DNA of 64,000 nucleotides from Streptomyces glomeratus (GCF_021462825.1 NZ_JAKEEB010000005.1:126501-190500); one strand, 5' to 3'. Numbered from the stretch's first letter, positions 53,233 to 62,258 are shown. Numbers and translations are program-made. The notes: generated by a model not told the origin, from the letters alone.

Positions 53233-54806
53233 GCGTCCGACAGCCGCGCCTCCTCCAGATCCAGGGAGCGCTGGAGCCTGCGCCGGGTGGTGTCGCTGAT
53301 GGTGTGCGTGTCGTAGAGGCGCTGGAGTTCGGTGGTCTCGACGGCTATCAGGTCGCGGCGCAGCTGGCGGTAGACCCGGTCGGCGGACTCGGTGGCCGCG
53401 CCGTCGGCGCCGTTGTTCTCGGCCAGGCGGTCGCGGGCGTCGTCGAGGCGGGCGCTCAGGCCGCGGCGCAGCCGGTCCAGCACGACCTCCGGTACGACCT
53501 CCAGCTCCGCGAGTTCCTCCAGCCGGGCGAGGCCGGCGTGGGCGAGGTGTGAGCGGGCCTCGGCCTCCTCGCGCGCGGTGTGGGCGGGCTCCAGGGCGAT
53601 GCCGGAGGCGCGGACGACCGGTGCGAGGGTGAAGCCCTGCACGACGAGGGTGACCACCACGACCGACGTGGTCAGGACCAGGACCAGAGGCCGGTCTGCG
53701 AGCGGCGTGCCGTTCTTCATGACCTCCGGGATGGACAGGGCGGCCGCCAGCGGCATGACCCCGCGGGTGCCCGCCCAGGTCAGCACCATCGGCACCCGCC
53801 AGTTCATGCGGCTGATCCCGCCCTTGCGCTGCACGACCGCCGACAGGGGCGCCAGCCACAGCAGGCGAATGGCGACGAGGGTGGCGGCGACGGCCAGGGC
53901 GTACAGCGGCCAGGCCCGGTCACCGGTGGCCAGGGCCCGCACCTGGGAGGGAAGCGCCAGGCCTATGAGGCTGAAGACCACGCTCTCCAGGAGGAAGACG
54001 ACCGTGCCGTACACGGCGTGGAGCTGAAGCCGGATGCGGGCGTTGGTGAGCCGGTCGCCACGTCCGCCGAGGACCACGCCGGCCACCACGCAGGACGTCA
54101 CTCCGGAGGTGTGCGCGGCCTCCGCCAACAGGTAGGCGGCGTATGGGGTGACCAGGGCGATCACCGTCTCCAGGACCGGGTCCTCGGTGCGGCGCCGGAT
54201 CAGGGCGATCACTCCGCCCACCGCGGCCCCGATCACCGTGCCGCCGCCCGCGAGCAGCAGGAACTCGCCGCCCGCCGAGCCCCAGTCGGCGGCGGCCGAG
54301 GCCACGGCGACGCCCGCCGCCACCCGGACCAGCACCAGGGAGGTCGCGTCGTTGAACAGGCTCTCCGCCTGCACGAGGACCTGCACTCTCGGCGGGAGGG
54401 CGAGCCGGCGTCCGAGCGCGGTCACCGCCACCGGGTCGGTGCTGGCCAGGACCGCGCCCAGCACGAAGGCCATCTGCCACGACAGGGGGGTGACCAGGGC
54501 CGCCACCGCGCCGACGGCCGCCGCGGAGGTGAGCACCAGGCCGATGGCGAGGATCCCCACCGGCTTCCACACCGCGCGCAGCTCCCGCCAGGGCATGTCC
54601 TCGGCGCTCGCGTACAGCAGCGGGGGCAGCACGACCAGGCCGATGATCTCGGGGCTGATCCGGATCTGCGGGGTGCCCGGCAGCAGGGCCACGCCGAGAC
54701 CGGCGACCACCAGCAGGGAAGGGGCGGGGATGCGCCGACGGCGCGCGAAGGTGGCGACCACCGTGGCGAGAACCACGAGGGCGAGAACCGTACCTACGCT
54801 GCGCAT
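53229..54806 (-). CDS. CPA1 family Na+/H+ (K+/H+) antiporter
   Basis: A 525-residue protein with about 12 helices in the first 400 residues. Family motifs are VLASTDPVAVTALGRRL and ESLFNDATSLVLVRVAAG, both with the conserved ion-binding Asp. A soluble helical C-terminus of about 120 residues (ARLEELAELEVVPEVVLDRL) is regulatory in relatives. It exchanges protons for Na+ or K+. It is a single gene next to the kdp region, so it may balance potassium import with export, an inference from location only. Confidence 0.9.
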   Translation of the reverse strand: MRSVGTVLALVVLATVVATFARRRRIPAPSLLVVAGLGVALLPGTPQIRISPEIIGLVVLPPLLYASAEDMPWRELRAVWKPVGILAIGLVLTSAAAVGAVAALVTPLSWQMAFVLGAVLASTDPVAVTALGRRLALPPRVQVLVQAESLFNDATSLVLVRVAAGVAVASAAADWGSAGGEFLLLAGGGTVIGAAVGGVIALIRRRTEDPVLETVIALVTPYAAYLLAEAAHTSGVTSCVVAGVVLGGRGDRLTNARIRLQLHAVYGTVVFLLESVVFSLIGLALPSQVRALATGDRAWPLYALAVAATLVAIRLLWLAPLSAVVQRKGGISRMNWRVPMVLTWAGTRGVMPLAAALSIPEVMKNGTPLADRPLVLVLTTSVVVVTLVVQGFTLAPVVRASGIALEPAHTAREEAEARSHLAHAGLARLEELAELEVVPEVVLDRLRRGLSARLDDARDRLAENNGADGAATESADRVYRQLRRDLIAVETTELQRLYDTHTISDTTRRRLQRSLDLEEARLSDA

Positions 54807-55039
54807 GCCGTCCCCCTGGGGCTAACGGAAGCCTCCCTGGCCTCCGGCCGACCAGACTTCCCGGCACACCTGCGCCCACCCTATCCGGCCAGGCCACGTC
54901 AAGACAGTGTCAAGGTCACCAGGACCGACGCCAAGGAACCGCCGACACACGCGCCGACCGCCCCGCGAAGCGGCTCCCTTGGGAGCAGAACCCTGCTGCG
55001 AAGGGGAGTTGGATCAGTGAGCGGAGCACGTCGGCGGCG

Positions 55040-55179
55040 ATGAGTGACGTACGGCCCGGACGACTGAAGGTCTGCTGAAGGTCTGCCTCGGCGCGGCCCC
55101 GGGGGTCGGCAAGACCGACCGGATGCTCGACGAGGGGCGCCGCCGCGCCGCACACGGGGCGGACGTGGCCGTCGTCTCG
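55040..55179 (+). pseudogene. 5' remnant of a second kdpD, frameshifted by an 11-bp duplication
   Basis: From ATG 55040 the frame reads MSDVRPGRLKVC then stops at a TGA. If one copy of the tandem CTGAAGGTCTG (55064-55074, 55075-55085) is removed, it reads on as LKVCLGAAPGVGKTDRMLDE and RRRAAHGADVAVV. This is the KdpD start, with 19 of 34 residues equal to the intact KdpD at 29598. At about 55179 the kdpD sequence ends and permease sequence begins. The duplicate therefore broke a KdpD-permease chimera. The degree of difference says it is a separate kdpD lineage, not a fresh copy. Confidence 0.8.
55064..55085 (+). repeat. 11-bp tandem duplication in the kdpD remnant
   Basis: CTGAAGGTCTG occurs twice, head to tail. 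Its length is not a multiple of three and it shifts the reading frame into a stop. Confidence 0.95.
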
Positions 55180-55934
55180 GCCGCGCTGCCGGTCTTCTCC
55201 GGCGGAGACACCAGCACCCTGGTGCCGCTGTCGCCATCGGTGTCTTCGTCGGCTTCACGATCGCCCAGGTGGGCATGGTCCGGCACTGGCGCCTGGAGCG
55301 CGGGCCGGGATGGCGCGGGAAGGCCCTGCTCAACGGCTTCGACGCGGTTCTCACCGGGGTCGCGGCCGTCGTCGTCACGGCGAGCAAGCCCACCAATGGC
55401 GCCTGGCTGATCGTCATCGCTCTCCCTCTGCTGGTGGCCGCCTTCGAGACCCTGCCCCGCACCTACGACCCGGTCGGCGAGCGGCTCGGCCAGGGCCGCA
55501 TCCCCGGGGCCCCGCACCGCGAGCGCTCGCTGGTGGTCGTCCCCGTGTCGTCCCTGTCCCGGCTGACGTCGGAGGCCTTGACCGCGGCCGCCTCGCTCGG
55601 CGACGAGGTGCGTGCGGTGACCGTGTGCTACCCGGACCCCGAGGACCGGGCCCACCTGCATGCGCTGGAGCGCGCCCGGGCGGAAGGGGACCCGGGGGTG
55701 CCGCTGGTGCGGCCGGCCTGCGAGCGGCGCAGTCTGGGCCGTCCGATCGCCGCCTACGTCCGCGAGACGGCCGCCGCGGAACCGGGCACCCGCGTGACCG
55801 TGCTGATCCCGGAGACCGAGCCGGAGCGGCTGTGGCAGCGCCTGCTGCAGAACCAGCGGGGCGCCGTGGTCGCCCACGCCGTGCGGCGGGAGACGGACGC
55901 GGCGATCTGCCGGCTGCGCTTCCGGCTGCTGTGA
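55180..55934 (+). pseudogene. 3' remnant of a KimA-like APC permease
   Basis: The frame after the kdpD remnant gives LPVFSGGDTSTLVPL, then a one-base loss (TAC to TC at 55231) shifts it, and the other frame continues AIGVFVGFTIAQVGMVRHW. It then matches the C-terminal half of the KimA-like protein at 35801 (VGVFVSFTLSQTGMVRHW): helices, then the soluble domain (SLVVVPVSSLSRLTSEALTA; VTVLIPETEPERLWQRLLQN). The normal stop is kept. The N-terminal half of the transporter is missing. It is thus a deletion joint with kdpD. A GTG at 55269 could allow a 221-residue product, but no ribosome site is seen. Confidence 0.8.
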
Positions 55935-55984
55935 CACAGGTCACCGACCGTCACGTCGGCCTGTTCACCGGTATGGGCCGGGGT

Positions 55985-56033
55985 CGTAAGAGCCCCGTCA
56001 AAGGCGTGGGGGCCGCCGTAAGGGAGCCGTCAA
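55985..56033 (+). promoter_or_regulatory. Direct repeats upstream of kdpFABC (candidate KdpE sites)
   Basis: CGTAAGAGCCCCGTCAA (55985-56001) and CGTAAGGGAGCCGTCAA (56017-56033) match at 14 of 17 positions with starts 32 bases apart, about three helical turns. They lie about 80 bases before the first small ORF of the kdp operon, where an activator would bind. Confidence 0.45.
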
Positions 56034-56111
56034 CGGGCGGCCGAATCCGGCCAGACGGGCGCTTTCCTTGGGCACGTCCGCATCAACCGAACCTCATTCC
56101 AGGAGTTCACG

Positions 56112-56195
56112 ATGGCCGATCTGGCCTTCGTCGTCACCGTGCTCGCGGGTTTCGCGCTGGTGGCCCTTGTCGCCAAGGGGGTGACGAAGCTGTGA
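56112..56195 (+). CDS. Small membrane peptide at the head of the kdp operon
   Basis: A 27-residue single-helix peptide, MADLAFVVTVLAGFALVALV then AKGVTKL, with a fine AGGAG ribosome site. Its stop overlaps the kdpF start as GTGA. Size and hydrophobicity resemble KdpF, so it may be a second KdpF-like subunit or a leader peptide for coupled translation. No family is known to me. Confidence 0.65.
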   Translation: MADLAFVVTVLAGFALVALVAKGVTKL

Positions 56196-56281
56196 CCGTC
56201 GAGAACGCCGTCGGCCTGGTCGTGGCCGTCGCCCTGCTGGGCTATCTCGTCCTCGCCCTGATCTTCCCGGAGAGGTTCTGA
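56192..56281 (+). CDS. kdpF: K+-transporting ATPase small subunit KdpF
   Basis: A 29-residue single-helix peptide, [20 protein letters not shown] then ALIFPERF, matching KdpF in size, in the YL(V/L)xALxxPExF ending and in position just before kdpA (7 bases). KdpF sits at the KdpA interface and stabilises the KdpFABC complex. The GTG start overlaps the stop of the preceding small ORF. Confidence 0.9.
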   Translation: MTVENAVGLVVAVALLGYLVLALIFPERF

Positions 56282-56288
56282 GAACAGC

Positions 56289-57950
56289 ATGGGTCCCGTA
56301 CTCGCAGCCGTACTCCAGCTGCTCGCGCTGATAGGCGCGCTGGCGCTGGTCTATGTCCCCGTCGGCAACTACATGGCCCGGGTCTACTGCTCCAAGCAGC
56401 ATCTGCGCGTGGAGAAGTGGATCTACAAGGGCATCGGTGCCAACCCTGACGCCGAGATGACCTGGCCCGCGTATGTGCGCGGCATTCTGTCTTTCTCGGC
56501 CGTCGGTGTCCTGTTCCTTTATCTGCTGCAGCGGCTCCAGGGTGTGCTGCCCGGTTCGCTGGGCTTTTCGTCGGTCAATCCGGCGCAGTCGTTCAACACG
56601 GCCGTGTCGTTCGTGACGAACACGAACTGGCAGTCGTATTACGGCGAGCAGACCATGGGTCATATCGTGCAGACCGCCGGTCTGGCCGTGCAGAACTTCG
56701 TCTCCGCCGCGGTGGGTATCGCCGTCGCGGTGGCGTTGGTGCGGGGTTTCGCGCGTTCGCGTACCGGTGAGCTGGGGAACTTCTGGGCGGATCTGGTGCG
56801 TGGCACGCTGCGCATCCTGGTGCCGATTTCCGTGATCGCCGCGGTGGTTCTGGTGGCCTGCGGGGCCATCCAGAACTTCTCCGGGATTCACGAGGTCGGT
56901 CAGTTCATGGGGGGCTCGCAGCAGTGGAACGGCGGCGCGGTGGCCTCGCAGGAGGCGATCAAGGAGGTCGGCACCAACGGTGGCGGCTACTTCAACGCCA
57001 ACTCCGCGCATCCCTTTGAGAATCCCACCCCCTTCACGAACCTGTTCGAGATCTTCCTGATCCTGGTGATCCCGTTCGCGTTGACCCGCACGTTCGGTGT
57101 GATGGTCGGCTCGGTGAAGCAGGGCTACGCGATCCTGGCGACGATGTTCACGATCTGGCTGGGCTTCACCGCGTTGATGATGTGGACGGAGTTCGCGCAC
57201 CACGGACCGGCGTTGCAGGTTGCGGGCGGGGCGATGGAGGGCAAGGAGGCCCGCTTCGGTGTCGGCGGCTCGTCGATCTTCGCGGTGGCGACGACGCTGA
57301 CGTCGACCGGTGCGGTGAACTCGTTCCACTCCTCGTTCACGGGGCTCGGTGGCGGTATCACGATGCTGAGCATGATGCTGGGCGAGATCGCGCCGGGTGG
57401 TACCGGTTCCGGTCTGTACGGCGTTTTGATCATGGCGGTGATCGCGGTGTTCATCGCCGGTCTGATGGTGGGCCGCACCCCGGAGTATCTGGGTAAGAAG
57501 ATCGGTGCGCGGGAGATGAAGCTCGCCGCGGCCTACATTCTGATCACCCCGGCGCTGGTTCTCGTGTTCACCGCCGTCTCGATGGCGCTGCCGACCCCGC
57601 CGCACTCGATGCTGAACTCGGGGGCGCATGGGTTCTCCGAGGTGCTGTATGCGTTCACGTCGGCGGCGAACAACAACGGTTCGGCCTTCGCCGGTCTGAA
57701 TGCGAACACCGACTGGTACAACACGATGACCGGTCTGGCGATGCTGCTGGGCCGCTTCCTGCCGATGGTGTTCGTGCTGGCGCTGGCCGGCTCGCTGGCG
57801 GAGCAGAAGCCGGTGCCGGTCACCGCGGGCACGCTCCGCACCGAGAAGCCTCTGTTCACCGGCCTGCTGGTGGGCGCGATTCTGATCATCACCGGTCTCA
57901 CGTACTTCCCGGCCCTGGCGCTGGGCCCGCTCGCCGAGGGGCTGGCGTGA
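56289..57950 (+). CDS. kdpA: K+-transporting ATPase subunit KdpA
   Basis: A 553-residue channel-like subunit with about ten helices. The four selectivity-filter regions are visible: [46 protein letters not shown] and [12 protein letters not shown]. KdpA binds K+ and passes it to KdpB through an intersubunit tunnel. Length is that of the family. Its stop is overlapped by the kdpB start (GTGA). Confidence 0.96.
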   Translation: MGPVLAAVLQLLALIGALALVYVPVGNYMARVYCSKQHLRVEKWIYKGIGANPDAEMTWPAYVRGILSFSAVGVLFLYLLQRLQGVLPGSLGFSSVNPAQSFNTAVSFVTNTNWQSYYGEQTMGHIVQTAGLAVQNFVSAAVGIAVAVALVRGFARSRTGELGNFWADLVRGTLRILVPISVIAAVVLVACGAIQNFSGIHEVGQFMGGSQQWNGGAVASQEAIKEVGTNGGGYFNANSAHPFENPTPFTNLFEIFLILVIPFALTRTFGVMVGSVKQGYAILATMFTIWLGFTALMMWTEFAHHGPALQVAGGAMEGKEARFGVGGSSIFAVATTLTSTGAVNSFHSSFTGLGGGITMLSMMLGEIAPGGTGSGLYGVLIMAVIAVFIAGLMVGRTPEYLGKKIGAREMKLAAAYILITPALVLVFTAVSMALPTPPHSMLNSGAHGFSEVLYAFTSAANNNGSAFAGLNANTDWYNTMTGLAMLLGRFLPMVFVLALAGSLAEQKPVPVTAGTLRTEKPLFTGLLVGAILIITGLTYFPALALGPLAEGLA

Positions 57951-60085
57951 TGACCACCCCCACGAAGAAGCACGAGGACTCCATGTCCACAGTCACTCCG
58001 ACCCGGGCCCCGCACAGCGATGTGCCGACCGGTCACCAGGACGAGGGCCGCGTCGGTGCGGGCCTGTTCGATCCGAAGCAGCTGGTCAAGTCGCTGCCGG
58101 AGGCGTTGCGCAAGCTCGACCCGCGGGTGATGGTCAAGTCGCCCGTGATGTTCGTGGTGTGGATCGGCTCGGTTTTGACCACGGTCTTCTCCTTCAAGGA
58201 CCCGGGCGACTGGTTCGGCTGGGCCATCAGTGCCTGGCTGTGGCTGACGGTGATCTTCGCCAACCTGGCGGAGGCGGTCGCCGAGGGCCGTGGCAAGGCG
58301 CAGGCCGACACCCTGCGCAAGGCCAAGACCGACACCGTCGCCCGCCGGCTTCTGAAGGACGGCGGGAGCGAGGAGCAGGTGCCGGGCACCGAGCTGAGGA
58401 TCGGTGACCTGGTCGTATGTGAGGCCGGTGACATCATTCCCGGTGACGGTGATGTGATCGAGGGTGTCGCCTCGGTGGACGAGTCGGCCATCACCGGTGA
58501 GTCGGCGCCGGTGATCCGTGAGTCCGGCGGTGACCGGTCCGCGGTCACCGGTGGCACGAAGGTGCTGTCCGACCGGATCGTCATCAAGATCACGACGAAG
58601 CCGGGTGAGACCTTCATCGACCGGATGATCAGCCTGGTCGAGGGGGCGGCCCGGCAGAAGACGCCCAACGAGATCGCGCTGAACATCCTGCTCGCCTCGC
58701 TGACGATCGTCTTTCTGCTCGCGGTGGCGACGCTGCCGCCGTTCGCGACCTTTGCGGGCACGCATCTGACGATGGTCATGCTGGTGGCGCTGCTGGTGTG
58801 TCTGATCCCGACGACGATCGGTGCGTTGCTGTCCGCGATCGGTATCGCCGGCATGGACCGGCTGGTGCAGCGCAATGTGCTGGCGATGTCGGGTCGTGCG
58901 GTCGAGGCCGCCGGTGACGTCTCCACGCTGCTGCTGGACAAGACCGGCACCATCACCCTGGGCAACCGGCAGGCCGCCGAGTTCGTGCCGGTCAAGGGCG
59001 TCACCGAGGCCGAGGTGGCCGATGCGGCGCAGCTGTCGTCGCTGGCCGACGAGACCCCGGAGGGCCGCTCGATCGTGGTCCTGGCGAAGGAGAAGTACGG
59101 GCTGCGCGAGCGTCACCAGGGTGAGCTGGCGCACGCGGAGTGGATCGCGTTCACGGCCCAGACGCGTATGTCGGGTGTGGACGTCGACGGGCGCAGGGTC
59201 CGCAAGGGTGCCACGGCCTCGGTGATCGCCTGGGTCCAGGAGCAGGGCGGCACCGTGGCCAAGGACGCGGACACGATCGCCAACCGGATCTCCGAGGCGG
59301 GCGGCACCCCGCTGCTGGTCGCGGTGCACGACGACGAGGGCGCCCGGGTGCTGGGTGTCATCCATCTGAAGGACGTCGTCAAGGACGGTATGCGGGAGCG
59401 GTTCGCCGAGCTGCGCCGTATGGGTATCAAGACCGTCATGATCACGGGTGACAACCCGCTGACCGCGAAGGCGATCGCCGAGGAGGCGGGTGTGGACGAC
59501 TTCCTCGCGGAGGCCACTCCCGAGGACAAGATGGCGCTGATCAAGCGGGAGCAGGCGGGCGGCAAGCTGGTCGCGATGACCGGTGACGGCACCAACGACG
59601 CCCCGGCGCTGGCGCAGGCGGATGTCGGGGTGGCGATGAACACCGGTACGTCGGCCGCCAAGGAGGCCGGCAACATGGTCGACCTGGACTCCAACCCGAC
59701 CAAGCTCATCGAGATCGTCGAGATCGGCAAGCAACTCCTCATCACCCGAGGGGCGTTGACGACCTTCTCCATCGCCAACGACGTCGCGAAGTACTTCGCG
59801 ATCATCCCGGCGCTGTTCGCGGCGGTCTATCCGGGCCTGGACAAGCTGAACATCATGCATCTGTCCTCGCCGAACTCCGCGATCCTGTCCGCGGTCGTCT
59901 TCAACACGCTGATCATCATCGCGCTGGTGCCGCTGTCCTTGAGGGGCGTGCAGTACAAGCCGGTCAGTGCGGACCGGATGCTGCGGCGCAATCTCGGGAT
60001 CTACGGCATCGGCGGCCTGATCGCGCCGTTCATCGGCATCAAGATCATCGACATGCTTCTCTCCCTCATCCCCGGAATCGGCTGA
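57947..60085 (+). CDS. kdpB: K+-transporting P-type ATPase subunit KdpB
   Basis: A 712-residue P-type ATPase. Actuator motif TGESAPV, phosphorylation site Asp331 in DKTGTIT, nucleotide site with KGAT-like RKGATASV, hinge [15 protein letters not shown] and [19 protein letters not shown] are all present. It hydrolyses ATP to power K+ uptake. The start may be the GTG at 57947 or the ATG at 57950. Compared with E. coli KdpB (682) it has about 30 extra N-terminal residues. Confidence 0.96.
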   Translation: MMTTPTKKHEDSMSTVTPTRAPHSDVPTGHQDEGRVGAGLFDPKQLVKSLPEALRKLDPRVMVKSPVMFVVWIGSVLTTVFSFKDPGDWFGWAISAWLWLTVIFANLAEAVAEGRGKAQADTLRKAKTDTVARRLLKDGGSEEQVPGTELRIGDLVVCEAGDIIPGDGDVIEGVASVDESAITGESAPVIRESGGDRSAVTGGTKVLSDRIVIKITTKPGETFIDRMISLVEGAARQKTPNEIALNILLASLTIVFLLAVATLPPFATFAGTHLTMVMLVALLVCLIPTTIGALLSAIGIAGMDRLVQRNVLAMSGRAVEAAGDVSTLLLDKTGTITLGNRQAAEFVPVKGVTEAEVADAAQLSSLADETPEGRSIVVLAKEKYGLRERHQGELAHAEWIAFTAQTRMSGVDVDGRRVRKGATASVIAWVQEQGGTVAKDADTIANRISEAGGTPLLVAVHDDEGARVLGVIHLKDVVKDGMRERFAELRRMGIKTVMITGDNPLTAKAIAEEAGVDDFLAEATPEDKMALIKREQAGGKLVAMTGDGTNDAPALAQADVGVAMNTGTSAAKEAGNMVDLDSNPTKLIEIVEIGKQLLITRGALTTFSIANDVAKYFAIIPALFAAVYPGLDKLNIMHLSSPNSAILSAVVFNTLIIIALVPLSLRGVQYKPVSADRMLRRNLGIYGIGGLIAPFIGIKIIDMLLSLIPGIG

Positions 60086-60090
60086 TCGCC

Positions 60091-60759
60091 ATGAACAACT
60101 CCGTTACGAACACCGCCCGGTTGCTCTGGGCGGGCCTGCGGGCCCTGCTGGTGCTGACTTTGGTGACCGGCGTCCTCTACCCGCTGGTCGTCACCGGCAT
60201 CGCCCAGGGGCTGTTCCACGCCAAGGCGAACGGCTCCGAGATCAAGGCGGACGGCAAGGTCGTCGGCTCGTCCCTGATCGGGCAGTCCTACAACCTGCCG
60301 TTGAAGAAGGGCCAGGACACCCCGCAGCCGGACCTGAGGTGGTTCCAGGGCCGCCCGGCCAACGGGCTCGGCAGCAACAGCCTGAACACCCGGTACACGC
60401 TGATCCTGTCCGGTGCCACCAACCTGTCCGCCGACAACGAGAACCTGATCAAGCAGGTGCGGGACGCCAAGGTCGCGGTGGTCAGGGACAACTCGGTGCC
60501 CGGCTACACGGTCCAGCCCTCACAGGTACCCGCGGACGCGGTGACCTCCTCCGGCTCGGGCCTGGACCCGGACATCTCCCCGGCCTACGCCGAACTCCAG
60601 GTCCACCGGATCGCCGCGAAGAACCACCTGCCCCTCGCGCAGGTGGACAAGCTGGTCAAGGACCACACGACCGGCCGCACCCTCGGCTTCGTCGGCGAAC
60701 CCCGCGTCAACGTCCTGGAGCTCAACATCGCCCTCGAGGACCTCACAGCGAAGAAGTGA
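60091..60759 (+). CDS. kdpC: K+-transporting ATPase subunit KdpC
   Basis: A 222-residue subunit with one N-terminal helix (LLVLTLVTGVLYPLVVTGIA) and a periplasm-side domain (GSSLIGQSYN; WFQGRPA; SGSGLDPDISPAYAELQVHR; HTTGRTLGFVGEPRVNVLELN). These are the KdpC family marks. It aids assembly and K+ binding of the complex. It begins 5 bases after kdpB and is the last intact gene of the operon; a very strong hairpin follows. Confidence 0.95.
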   Translation: MNNSVTNTARLLWAGLRALLVLTLVTGVLYPLVVTGIAQGLFHAKANGSEIKADGKVVGSSLIGQSYNLPLKKGQDTPQPDLRWFQGRPANGLGSNSLNTRYTLILSGATNLSADNENLIKQVRDAKVAVVRDNSVPGYTVQPSQVPADAVTSSGSGLDPDISPAYAELQVHRIAAKNHLPLAQVDKLVKDHTTGRTLGFVGEPRVNVLELNIALEDLTAKK

Positions 60760-60779
60760 CGGCCTTACGCGACCCCAAC

Positions 60780-60823
60780 GGGAGTCGGCGGGCCCGGGAG
60801 ACATCCCGGACCCGCCGACTCCC
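60780..60823 (+). terminator. Terminator after kdpC
   Basis: GGGAGTCGGCGGG (60780-60792) pairs with CCCGCCGACTCCC (60811-60823), with an inner CCGGGA/TCCCGG pair and a 4-base loop. It separates kdpC from the kdpE remnant. Confidence 0.88.
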
Positions 60824-60893
60824 GCCGCCATGAGGTCGGTCGCCCCGCTTCCGGCGCGCACGGACCGACGTACGGCAGGAGAGACACAGCCCC

Positions 60894-61008
60894 ATGACCC
60901 GGGTGCTCGTGGTGGAGGACGACCCGCAGCTCGTACGGGCCCTCGTCATCAACTTGCAGGCACGTCAGCACGGCGTGGATGCCGCCCCGGACGGGGCCAC
61001 GGCCCTCC
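60894..61008 (+). pseudogene. 5' remnant of a second kdpE
   Basis: The frame from ATG 60894 reads MTRVLVVEDDPQLVRALVIN then LQARQHGVDAAPDGATALRL, 31 of the first 40 residues equal to intact KdpE at 32138. Likeness ends there; the receiver Asp (residue 52), the rest of the receiver and the DNA-binding domain are gone. It still has a fair GGAGAG ribosome site. It runs into a piece of a P-type ATPase in another frame. Confidence 0.82.
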
Positions 61009-61083
61009 GACTCGGTCCTGGTGGTCGGCAACAGCCTGCGGCTGCGCGTCTGGCAGCCCTCGCCCGCCCGGAGGCGCACCTGA
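61009..61083 (+). pseudogene. 3' tail of a heavy-metal P-type ATPase fused to the kdpE remnant
   Basis: Just after the kdpE remnant, in a different frame, the sequence reads DSVLVVGNSLRLRVWQPSPA then RRRT and stop. This is like the last helix and tail of P1B-type (copper/zinc/cadmium) ATPases, which commonly end ...VLNSLRLRR.... It suggests a deletion joined a kdpE start to the end of a metal-pump gene. The match is only about 24 residues, so it is moderate. The 61084-61317 gap that follows has no gene. Confidence 0.5.
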
Positions 61084-61317
61084 TGACCGGCGGACAGCCC
61101 GGACCGGCTGGCACTCTCGCGGTGGTGAACCGTCCGGGCCAACGCGCCTTGTGACGGCGGTGACAGAGGCGTTCTCTCCCAGAAGTCGGGTAGAAATCCT
61201 TGCCGGTTCCGGCGGGGCGTCGTGGTCTGGATCACGTGTGGCGTGTTGAGTGAAGTGCCCTGTCGGTCTCCGTACCCCCGCATGACGACCGAAGCCCGGA
61301 TGCGAGGATGAGGCGCC

Positions 61318-62055
61318 ATGACAGCAGGGTGGTGTGCTCGCACGACAAGGGCCGCGGTGTTCGCGGCCGTATGCGTGCTGCTCGCCGCCCTCGGCCACGT
61401 TCTGATGTCCGGGAGCGAGGTGCCCTCGTGGGCGCTGGCCGCGGGCCTGGCCCTGACCTGGGGTGCGGGCTGGTGCCTGGCGGGGCGTGAGCGCGGACTG
61501 CCGCTGGTCGTGACGACCGTGGTCACCGCCCAGACGGTGCTGCACGAGGCGTTCTCGTTCGCCCAGTCGGCCTCCGGGGCGCCCGGGGCAGCTGCCTCCG
61601 CGGGCGGCATGGGCATGGACGGTATGCGCTCCATGGCGATGGGCTCGACGGAGATGGGCTCGATGGAGGTGGGCTCGACGGGGATGGACTCCATGGACAT
61701 GGGGTCCATGGATATGAGTCCCATGGGTCACATGGGTACGAGCCCCATGGACCACCTGGGGCACTCCCTGGCCGGCGGTGGCTCGTCGTCCTTCGGCATG
61801 CTCGCCGCCCACCTGCTGGCCGCCCTGCTGTGCGGGCTGTGGCTGGCGTTCGGCGAGAGGGCCGCGTTCCGGATCCTGCGGGCCGTGGCCGGATGGCTGG
61901 CCGCGCCGCTGCGGCTGCTGTTCGCCGTGCCCGCCACCCCGGACCGCCCGCGTCTGCGGGTGCGTCGCCGGCGCTCGGACCGGGCGCCGCGTCTTCTCCT
62001 TCTCGTCCATGCGATCACCTCTCGGGGCCCGCCCGTGGGGACGGCTGTCGTCTGA
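61318..62055 (+). CDS. Membrane protein with a methionine-rich loop
   Basis: A 245-residue protein. Helices at about 12-32, 38-52 and 58-75 are followed by a 55-residue loop very rich in Met, Gly, Ser and Asp with some His (MGMDGMRSMAMGS; MDSMDMGSMDMSPMGHMG). Two more helices (GMLAAHLLAALLCGLWLAFG and the next) and a basic tail follow. Met- and His-rich loops like this bind Cu(I) in CopC, CueO and PcoE-type proteins, so a copper role is likely but unproven. The family is not recognised. It lies before an ECF-type sigma gene. Confidence 0.7.
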   Translation: MTAGWCARTTRAAVFAAVCVLLAALGHVLMSGSEVPSWALAAGLALTWGAGWCLAGRERGLPLVVTTVVTAQTVLHEAFSFAQSASGAPGAAASAGGMGMDGMRSMAMGSTEMGSMEVGSTGMDSMDMGSMDMSPMGHMGTSPMDHLGHSLAGGGSSSFGMLAAHLLAALLCGLWLAFGERAAFRILRAVAGWLAAPLRLLFAVPATPDRPRLRVRRRRSDRAPRLLLLVHAITSRGPPVGTAVV

Positions 62056-62190
62056 GGACAGCTGGTTTCCCGGGGCTGCCCATGCGCGCCTCGGGCCACG
62101 GCCGTACCCCGCGCAGGCGCCGTAGCAGTCACACAGGCGCTGTAGCCGTACAGCGCCGCAGCGCCGCGCCGTAGGGCCGTCTCCCCACTC

Positions 62191-62230
62191 ATCCGGACCG
62201 TCCGCGTACTCGCGTGCCGCCGGTCCGGAT
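62191..62230. promoter_or_regulatory. 10-bp inverted repeat upstream of the sigma gene
   Basis: ATCCGGACCG (62191-62200) and CGGTCCGGAT (62221-62230) are perfectly complementary arms 20 bases apart, ending 28 bases before the sigma start. It may be an operator or leader hairpin. Confidence 0.5.
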
Positions 62231-62258
62231 CACGGATGACCGAGAAGGACACCAGGTG

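Noticed and set aside
57533..59860. Minus-strand frame of 775 codons opposite kdpA and kdpB
   Set aside because: Antisense shadow of two unmistakable kdp genes.
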